This document shows positions 57,448-64,000 of a DNA stretch of 64,000 bases, piece after piece. Where the stretch lies: assembly GCF_023509035.1 (NCBI RefSeq), contig NZ_CP075583.1, forward strand, positions 1,364,001 through 1,428,000, in the 5' to 3' direction. The notes beneath the pieces were generated by a model that did not search any database, had not been told where the DNA came from, and was given only the letters and a program-made list of their open reading frames with translations. The position numbers and the translations under genes were made by a program. This DNA is from Janthinobacterium lividum. Lineage in GTDB: Bacteria; Pseudomonadota; Gammaproteobacteria; Burkholderiales; Burkholderiaceae_D. How positions within the stretch are numbered: the stretch's first letter is position 1; each line of letters starts with the position of its first letter.

Positions 57448-58023
57448 TTAGTCGGCCTTGATGGCTTCTACCTGGATGGCCAGCTTGACTTCCGGCGAGA
57501 ACGTCGGCATGCCGTAGTTCAGGCCAAAGTCGCTGCGCTTGAATTCTGCCGTGGCATCGGCGCCGCACACTTCACGCTTGTAGCGCGGGTGCATGATGCA
57601 CTTGAACTTGCTCACGTTCAGCTTGACGGGCTTGGTCACGCCCAGCAGGGTCAGTTCGCCATCGACTTCCACCAGTTGCTCGCCGTTGAACTTGAGCGAT
57701 GTGCTCTTGTAGGTGATCTGCGGGAATTTCTCGACGTTGAACATGTCTGCTTTTTTCGCGTGCGTATTCATGGCATCGAGGCCGAAGTCGATCGAATCGG
57801 CATCGATGACCAGGTCCAGGCTGCCCGTCTTGGCGGCGCGGTCCAGGGTAACCGTACCCTTGGTCTTGTTGAACTTGCCGCGCCACACCGACATGCCCAT
57901 GTGATCGGCTTCAAAGCTGGGGAAAGTGTGCGTCGGGTCGAGGTTGTAGGTGTCGGTAGCGGCCATGGCCGAACCCGCGCCGGCGGCTGCCAGCACGGCG
58001 ATCATCAAGTGCTTGAATTTCAT
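57448..58023 (-). CDS. YceI-family periplasmic protein (first of two)
   Basis: 191 residues from ATG 58023, with a signal peptide (MKFKHLMIAVLAAAGAGSAMA). YceI lipocalin-like fold: DTYNLDPTHTFPSFEADHMGMSVWRGKF at the start, AKKADMFNVEKFPQITYKS and FKRSDFGLNYGMPTFSPEVKLAI. It is thought to bind isoprenoid-type lipids. Has a CIMHPRYKREVCGAD insert with two Cys that could form a disulfide. Upstream ATG 58044 is possible but would precede the signal peptide. It is 37 bp from its paralogue and shares an operon with cytochrome b561. Confidence 0.92.
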   Translation of the reverse strand: MKFKHLMIAVLAAAGAGSAMAATDTYNLDPTHTFPSFEADHMGMSVWRGKFNKTKGTVTLDRAAKTGSLDLVIDADSIDFGLDAMNTHAKKADMFNVEKFPQITYKSTSLKFNGEQLVEVDGELTLLGVTKPVKLNVSKFKCIMHPRYKREVCGADATAEFKRSDFGLNYGMPTFSPEVKLAIQVEAIKAD

Positions 58024-58059
58024 TGAGTTCCTAGAGTTAAACAACGAGAAATAAAACGA

Positions 58060-58614
58060 TTATTGGGCTGCGACGTGGAATTTGATGGTGACCTCGTCGG
58101 CAACCATGCTCGTGTCTTTCCACTCGCCTTCGCCGATGTTGTAGGTCAGGCGCTTGATCGGCAGGGCTCCGTCGAAGGCATATTTTCCGCCGTCGGCTTT
58201 CACCGTCAGGGGGAAGGTCACGTCGGTGGTCTTGCCTTTGATGCTCAGCTTGCCGCTTACCGTCAGCTTGCCCGCACCGGCGGCCTTGATGCTGCTCGAG
58301 ACAAAGGTGGCTTTCGGGAACTGGGCCGAGTTGAACCATTCTTTCTTGGCCACTTCCTTGTTGTACTCGGGGTCGCCGATATCGATGCTGGCCGTGTCAA
58401 TTTCCACCGACGCTTTCGAGGCGTCTGGCGTGGCCGGGTTGTAATCGATGGCGATATTGAATTTCTTGAACTTCGCTTCTACGGGCACGTTCATTTGCTT
58501 GAACACGGCCGACACGCTGGTCTTGGCGGGATCGACTTTCAGCAGGGTGGCGGCGGTGGCGGCCACGGACAGGCCCAGCAGGGAAGCGAGGACGATGCGT
58601 TGGGTGGTTTTCAT
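58060..58614 (-). CDS. YceI-family periplasmic protein (second of two)
   Basis: 184 residues; signal peptide MKTTQRIVLASLLGLSVAATA. YceI pattern: LLKVDPAKTSVSAVFKQMNVPVEAKF, SVEIDTASIDIGDPEYNKEV and AKKEWFNSAQFPKATFVSSS, ending in a beta strand with DEVTIKFHV. Diverged from the downstream copy: no Cys insert, different ligand-facing residues. The pair plus cytochrome b561 resembles yceJ-yceI of E. coli, in which a b-type cytochrome is beside YceI. It could act on a quinone or lipid in the periplasm. Confidence 0.92.
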   Translation of the reverse strand: MKTTQRIVLASLLGLSVAATAATLLKVDPAKTSVSAVFKQMNVPVEAKFKKFNIAIDYNPATPDASKASVEIDTASIDIGDPEYNKEVAKKEWFNSAQFPKATFVSSSIKAAGAGKLTVSGKLSIKGKTTDVTFPLTVKADGGKYAFDGALPIKRLTYNIGEGEWKDTSMVADEVTIKFHVAAQ

Positions 58615-58655
58615 CTTATTTTTCCTGGAGTTTCAGTGAGCAAGGGAAGTCGGTG

Positions 58656-59180
58656 TTACGGCAACATGCGCTTGAGGACGCCGTCGCGGTCGATGAACTG
58701 GTGCTTCAGCGCAGCCAGCACATGGGCAGCCACGGCGGCGGCCATCGTCATGTTCAGAACATAATGAATCTCTTTTAAAAGAGGCTTAAGTTCCGGGTTC
58801 GGCGCCATGATGACGGGCAGCTGGAACAGGCCCAGGTAGACCACGGGCACGCCCGCGGCCAGGGTGTACAGGTAGCCGGAGACGGGCACGGCGAAGATGA
58901 GGATGTACAGCAGCACGTGCATGGCATCGGCTGCCTTCTTTTGCCAGGCCACCATGCTGGCCGGGTGCGGCGGCGGCACATTCGCCTTGCGCCACAGCAG
59001 GCGGATGGCGGCGATGGCCAGCACGGTCACGCCCAGCCATTTATGCCAGGAGAAATATTTGAGCTTGGTGGGCGTCAGGCCGGGAATATCGACCATGACC
59101 AGGCCCATGACGAAGGCGCTGATGATGAGCAGGGCGGTCAGCCAGTGCAGGATGATGGCGGTGGTGGTGTAGCGTTGCAT
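58656..59180 (-). CDS. cytochrome b561 family protein
   Basis: 174 residues, four membrane helices. Haem-binding His residues fall in TTTAIILHWLTALLIISAFV, FSWHKWLGVTVLAI, ADAMHVLLYILIFAVPVSGY and AAAVAAHVLAALKHQFIDRDGVL: the usual two pairs of His for a di-haem protein. These move electrons from quinol, often to superoxide or partner redox proteins. It is first of the minus-strand cluster, 41 bp from the first YceI gene. The sequence MRTTFKKAV-like upstream has no better start. Confidence 0.9.
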   Translation of the reverse strand: MQRYTTTAIILHWLTALLIISAFVMGLVMVDIPGLTPTKLKYFSWHKWLGVTVLAIAAIRLLWRKANVPPPHPASMVAWQKKAADAMHVLLYILIFAVPVSGYLYTLAAGVPVVYLGLFQLPVIMAPNPELKPLLKEIHYVLNMTMAAAVAAHVLAALKHQFIDRDGVLKRMLP

Positions 59181-59289
59181 CGACGGCTTTCTTGAAAGTA
59201 GTACGCATTAGGACTAATTCGGCCTAATATACCAAAGAAAAGCAAATTGCGCTGCGTGCTGCAGATTCTACAAGAAAGATTGCCGGAAA

Positions 59290-59331
59290 AACCGCAGGGC
59301 GGGCAGCATTTGTGTGCTGGCCGCCCCGCGG
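59290..59331 (-). terminator. terminator after purB
   Basis: A long hairpin: CCGC, GGGCGG, CAGCA, loop, TGCTG, CCGCCC and GCGG pair in order. Read on the minus strand it is followed by TTTTTCC. Confidence 0.7.
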
Positions 59332-59365
59332 GAGTGGGATAGCATGATCCCCATGTGGAAACTGC

Positions 59366-60760
<1,395 letters not shown>

Positions 60761-61022
60761 TTAAAGAAACGGTTGGCGTGTGGCGCGCGGGGAGGGCAGG
60801 GCTATTGCAATACAGCAACACTGACGGCGCCACAGTAAAGGGCGATTTTACCACCGCTGGCCGCTTGCCAGCCGTCCGTTGACCGCCGGCGCACCGCAAT
60901 TTGGCCGAATCCGGCCCCGATGCGGCGTGCCTGCCACACACTGGAGGCCGTCGGGTGCGTGCTGCCAAACACCGCTGCCGCCGATGCTATACTGCTTGCT
61001 GCTCCCTTACCTTAAAGTACCT

Positions 61023-61636
61023 ATGAAACTGATCGGTTCCCTCGCCAGCCCGTATGTCCGCAAAGCCCGTATCGTGCTGGCGGAAAAAAGCTCGACTATG
61101 TCTTCGAGCTGGAAAACGTGTGGGCGCCGGAAACCCGCATCGCCCAGGCCAATCCCCTGGGCAAGGTGCCCTGCCTGGTGATGGAGGATGGCAGCACGTT
61201 GATCGATTCGAAAGTCATCGTCGAATACCTCGACACGCTGACGCCCGTGTGCAAGCTGCTGCCGGCCGGCGGCAATGGCCGCGAGCGGGCTGACATCAAG
61301 AACTGGGAAGCGCTGGCCGACGGCATCCTCGACGCGGGCGTGCTGGTGCGCCTGGAGCGCACGCAGCGCCCGCCCGAGCAGCAAAGCGCGGCCTGGATCG
61401 CGCGCCAGCTGGAAAAAGTCACCCTGGGCCTGGCGGCGTTGGAAGCACGCCTGGGCGAGAGCGCGTATTGCGCCGGCAAGAACTACACCTTGGCCGACGT
61501 GGCCGTGGGCTGCACCCTGGGCTGGCTCAGCTTCCGCTTCCCGGAAATCGACTGGCGCGCGGACCATCCGGCGCTGGCGCGCCTGTTCGACAAACTGTCC
61601 GAGCGGCCATCGTTCAAGGACACCGCGCCGCAGTGA
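61023..61636 (+). CDS. glutathione S-transferase family protein (one frameshift)
   Basis: About 204 residues once corrected. Opening MKLIGSLASPYVRKARIVLAEK is the GST N-terminal active site; then KKLDYVFELENVWAPETRIA, the cis-Pro turn NPLGKVPCLVMEDG, LIDSKVIVEYLD and the alpha domain with YTLADVAVGCTLGWL. At 61084-61089 six A stand where the family needs seven (GCGGAAAAAAG); the rest is in another frame from there. The missing A looks like a homopolymer error. The gene is divergent from purB and stops eight bases before the LacI regulator. Confidence 0.88.
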
Positions 61637-61643
61637 GCGTACG

Positions 61644-62672
61644 ATGACCGGGACTGATTCGAAGGCGCAGCAACGCCTGCAGATGGCCGATATCGCGCGC
61701 CTGGCCGGCGTGTCCACGTCCACCGTGTCGCGCGCGCTGAGCGGCAGTTCACTGGTCAACGAAGAGACGCGCGCGCGCGTCATCGCACTGGCCCGTTCGC
61801 TCAAGTATTCCATCAATATCGGCGCGCAAAACCTGCGCCTGAAACAGAACCGCACGGTGGGCGTGGTGGTGCCGTACGACGCGGCCACGCGCCAGCACCT
61901 GTCCGATCCTTTTTTCCTGAGCATGCTGGGCAGCCTGGCCGATGCGCTGACGGAGCAGGGTTTCGATATGCTCATTTCGCGCGTGGATGCCGAAACGCTC
62001 GATGCGGCCGCCCAGTCCTTCGATAGCGGCCGCGTGATCGGCATCATCCTGATCGGCCAGTGGCGCCACCATGAACAACTGAACCAGCTGGCCGCGCGCC
62101 AGGTGCCCATCGTCGTGTGGGGCGCGCAATTGCCGCAGCAGCTGTATTGCACCGTCGGCGGCGACAACGTCGCCGGCGGCAGGCTGGCCACGGAACACTT
62201 GCTGGCGGCGGGGCGCACGCGCATCGCCTTCTTTGGCGACGCCAAGCTGCCGGAAGTGGCGCAGCGCCACCAGGGCTATGCGCAGGCGCTGGCCGCGCAG
62301 GGACTGGCGCCTGACCCGCAACTGTACGTGGCCGGCTCCTTCCTGCCGCAGGGCGGCGCGACGGACGTGCAGGAACTGCTGGACCGCCACCTGCCGTTCG
62401 ACGCCATCTTTGCCTGCAGCGACTTGCTGGCCATGAGCGCCATCAGCGCCCTGCGCGCGCGTGGCGTGGCCGTGCCGGAACAGGTGGCCGTGGTCGGCTA
62501 CGACGATATCGAACTGGCCGCGTATTTCCACCCGCCGCTGACCACCGTGCGCCAGCCGATCCGCGCCGCCGGGCGCGCGCTGGTGGCCTCGCTGCTGGCG
62601 CTGGTCGATGGCGCGCCTGCGCCATCCCAGCAATTGCCAACTGAGCTGATCGTGCGCGCCTCTGGCCGTTGA
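61644..62672 (+). CDS. LacI-family transcriptional regulator
   Basis: 342 residues. N-terminal HTH with hinge: MADIARLAGVSTSTVSRALSG and VIALARSLKYSINIGAQNLRLKQNRTVGVVVP. The hinge helix and LacI-type periplasmic-binding sensor domain follow: FFLSMLGSLADALTEQGFDMLI, VGYDDIELAAYFHPPLTTVRQP. It probably binds the two operators downstream and controls the TonB receptor. The ligand is likely a sugar or a related metabolite, given the family. Only 7 bp separate it from the GST stop, so it may be co-transcribed with GST. The start chosen, ATG 61644, gives the full HTH. Confidence 0.92.
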   Translation: MTGTDSKAQQRLQMADIARLAGVSTSTVSRALSGSSLVNEETRARVIALARSLKYSINIGAQNLRLKQNRTVGVVVPYDAATRQHLSDPFFLSMLGSLADALTEQGFDMLISRVDAETLDAAAQSFDSGRVIGIILIGQWRHHEQLNQLAARQVPIVVWGAQLPQQLYCTVGGDNVAGGRLATEHLLAAGRTRIAFFGDAKLPEVAQRHQGYAQALAAQGLAPDPQLYVAGSFLPQGGATDVQELLDRHLPFDAIFACSDLLAMSAISALRARGVAVPEQVAVVGYDDIELAAYFHPPLTTVRQPIRAAGRALVASLLALVDGAPAPSQQLPTELIVRASGR

Positions 62673-62689
62673 GATGCGCATGCCCATCG

Positions 62690-62707
62690 ATTGCAACCGA
62701 TTGCAAT
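62690..62707. promoter_or_regulatory. LacI-type operator 1
   Basis: ATTGCAACCGATTGCAAT: one base away from the perfect palindrome found at 62848. It lies 18 bp after the LacI stop and overlaps a TTGCAA at 62701-62706 that could be the -35 of a promoter with TATATT (62725-62730) at 18-bp spacing. Confidence 0.7.
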
Positions 62708-62847
62708 AATTTGGAATTATCCCCTATATTTTCATGCTGCAGTGCCGCATGAAAAGCCCTGTGTGCTCAGCGAATAAGGGCTGTCTCCCTCTGTATCGCC
62801 TTCAATATTCTCTTAAAAACAACATAAAATCCATGTTGCAGCGCTTG

Positions 62848-62865
62848 ATTGCAATCGATTGCAAT
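62848..62865. promoter_or_regulatory. LacI-type operator 2, overlapping the -35 of the TonB receptor promoter
   Basis: ATTGCAATCGATTGCAAT, a perfect 18-bp palindrome with the central CG typical of LacI/GalR sites. Centre-to-centre distance to operator 1 is 158 bp. TTGCAA (62859-62864) with AATAAT (62882-62887) 17 bp downstream is a plausible promoter for the TonB receptor, so the regulator would block it. The 311-bp gap holds these sites and no gene. Confidence 0.75.
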
Positions 62866-62983
62866 AAATTCTTATTCGTTGAATAATGACGTACCGGCTC
62901 AGCCAGCGCGCCACGGCATGCAGCGGCCAGGACTCATAACAAGCGGATACCTCGATGTATCGGCATACAACACTGGAGACAAG

Positions 62984-64000
62984 ATGAAGACACGTACTGC
63001 TCAACGCGGCTGCATGGCCGCAGCCGTCGCCCTGGCCCTGCTGCAATGGGGCGCCGCCCAGGCGCAATCGGCCGGCGACACCGCCAGCGCCGCCCCCACC
63101 GATGGCCTGAACCTGGAACGCATCGTGGTCACGGGCACCACCGGCGGCACGTCCAAAATGAAATCGAGCAATTCCGTCAGCAGCATGGAGCTCGACACCA
63201 TCCTGCACAACGCGCCGACCAGCGCCGCCGAAGTCCTGCGCTCGGTGCCCGGCTTGCGCGCCGAGTCCTCGGGCGGCGAAGGTAATGCCAACATCACCGT
63301 GCGCGGCCTGCCCATTTCCGCTGGCGGCGCGCGCTATGTGCAGATCCAGGAAGACGGCTTGCCGGTGCTGCAGTTCGGCGACTTCAACTTCACCACGCCC
63401 GACAGCTTCGTCAAGATCGATTCCACGCTCGACCACCTGGAAGTGGTGCGCGGCGGTTCGGCCTCCACCCTGGCCACCAATTCGCCGGGCGGCATCATCA
63501 ATTTCATCAGCAAGAACGGCAAGGAGCAGGGCGGCAGCGTGGCCATCAGCCGCGGCCTGGGCTACGACCAGACGCGCGTGGACTTCGATTACGGCGCGCC
63601 GATTTCGGAGCGCACGCGCTTCTTCATCGGCGGCTCCTGGCGTACGGGCGAAGGCATCCGCCACAGTGGCGTCAACAGCGAAAAGGGCGGCCAGATCCGC
63701 GGCAATGTCACGCATGAATTCGACAGCGGCTTCGTGCGCCTGTCGTTCAAGCACCTCGACGACCAGTCGCCCACAGCCCTGCCGGTGCCGGTCAGCGTGC
63801 GCAATGGCCGCATCGGGGAAATCGCCGGCATCGACCCGCGCAAGGCCAGTTTCTATTCGCCGTACTGGGTGCCCGACATGGTGCTGAACAAGGATAACCA
63901 GCGCGTGGCCACCCGCGTCAACGACGGCTTGCACGTGAAGAGCGACACCGTGGGCCTGGAAGCATCGTTCAAGCTGGGGCAGGGCTGGAGCGTGAGCGAA
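62984..64000 (+). CDS. TonB-dependent outer-membrane receptor, N-terminal part (cut by window edge)
   Basis: At least 339 residues to the edge. Signal peptide (about residues 1-28, ALALLQWGAAQAQ). A TonB box-like LERIVVTGT follows, then the plug: NSVSSMELDTILHNAPTSAAEVLRSVPGLRAES, NITVRGLPISAGGARYVQIQEDGLPV and DHLEVVRGGSASTLATNSPGGIINFIS. The beta-barrel begins near residue 180 (GLGYDQTRVDFDYGAPI). It imports a substrate such as a siderophore or, given the LacI regulator, a carbohydrate. Start ATG 62984 has GGAG at five bases. Confidence 0.92.
   Translation, partial: MKTRTAQRGCMAAAVALALLQWGAAQAQSAGDTASAAPTDGLNLERIVVTGTTGGTSKMKSSNSVSSMELDTILHNAPTSAAEVLRSVPGLRAESSGGEGNANITVRGLPISAGGARYVQIQEDGLPVLQFGDFNFTTPDSFVKIDSTLDHLEVVRGGSASTLATNSPGGIINFISKNGKEQGGSVAISRGLGYDQTRVDFDYGAPISERTRFFIGGSWRTGEGIRHSGVNSEKGGQIRGNVTHEFDSGFVRLSFKHLDDQSPTALPVPVSVRNGRIGEIAGIDPRKASFYSPYWVPDMVLNKDNQRVATRVNDGLHVKSDTVGLEASFKLGQGWSVSE

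Overview
The window is a GC-rich, gene-dense bacterial chromosome segment. Gene content and order point to a betaproteobacterium of the Oxalobacteraceae, most like Janthinobacterium, Massilia or Duganella. The basis is queA-tgt-yajC-secD-secF next to recG, a complete arginine succinyltransferase (AST) cluster with a Pseudomonas-type AraC-family ArgR, and many FUSC, HDOD, YceI and S46/S9/M14 peptidase genes. This is inference from gene families; no 16S, tRNA or rRNA gene was seen. There is no prophage, CRISPR array, transposase or plasmid module. Most of the window is ordinary core chromosome.

Layout. 1-3047: Tat-exported PhoD phosphatase (cut by the window edge), acyl-CoA thioesterase, Atm1-type ABC exporter. 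3243-7974: glutamate/aspartate importer gltIJKL and an exported amidohydrolase. 8125-12346: pyrC, DUF3025, a Gfo/Idh/MocA oxidoreductase, an MFS carrier and a translationally coupled 41-residue membrane peptide. 12361-20442: recG divergent from queA-tgt, then yajC-secD-secF. 20511-24807: periplasmic ClpP-like protein, WYL regulator, glutathione transferase, HDOD protein, small proteins, MarR regulator. 24939-38198: argR, astC, aruF, aruG, astD, astB, a very large NAD-glutamate dehydrogenase and astE, which together take arginine to glutamate and on to 2-oxoglutarate. 38347-47811: DUF2167, DUF1993, a glycine-zipper protein, an old-yellow-enzyme reductase, ABC-F, RidA and two amino-acid permeases. 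47879-56709: S9, M14 and S46 peptidases, a FUSC membrane protein and a degenerate metallo-beta-lactamase-like protein. 57014-60745: GlsB-like protein, cytochrome b561 with two YceI proteins, purB. 61023-64000: a glutathione transferase, then a LacI regulator and a TonB-dependent receptor separated by a two-operator control region.

The amino-acid theme is strong: Glt import, RidA, two permeases, AST and glutamate dehydrogenase, and three peptidase families suggest a peptide- and amino-acid-using organism.

The most notable signals outside known genes are four. (1) Two copies of a ~120-bp palindromic repeat have terminal inverted repeats and a central hairpin with compensatory changes. (2) A tandem ArgR-like site sits upstream of astC. 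(3) Two 18-bp LacI operators lie 158 bp apart. (4) A 3-codon minigene plus hairpin precedes the ABC-F gene.

Caution: nine conserved genes carry single-base frameshifts, ten lesions in all, falling into a few recurring sequence contexts. I read these as base-calling or assembly errors rather than true pseudogenes. I have given the intended full-length coordinates for those genes.
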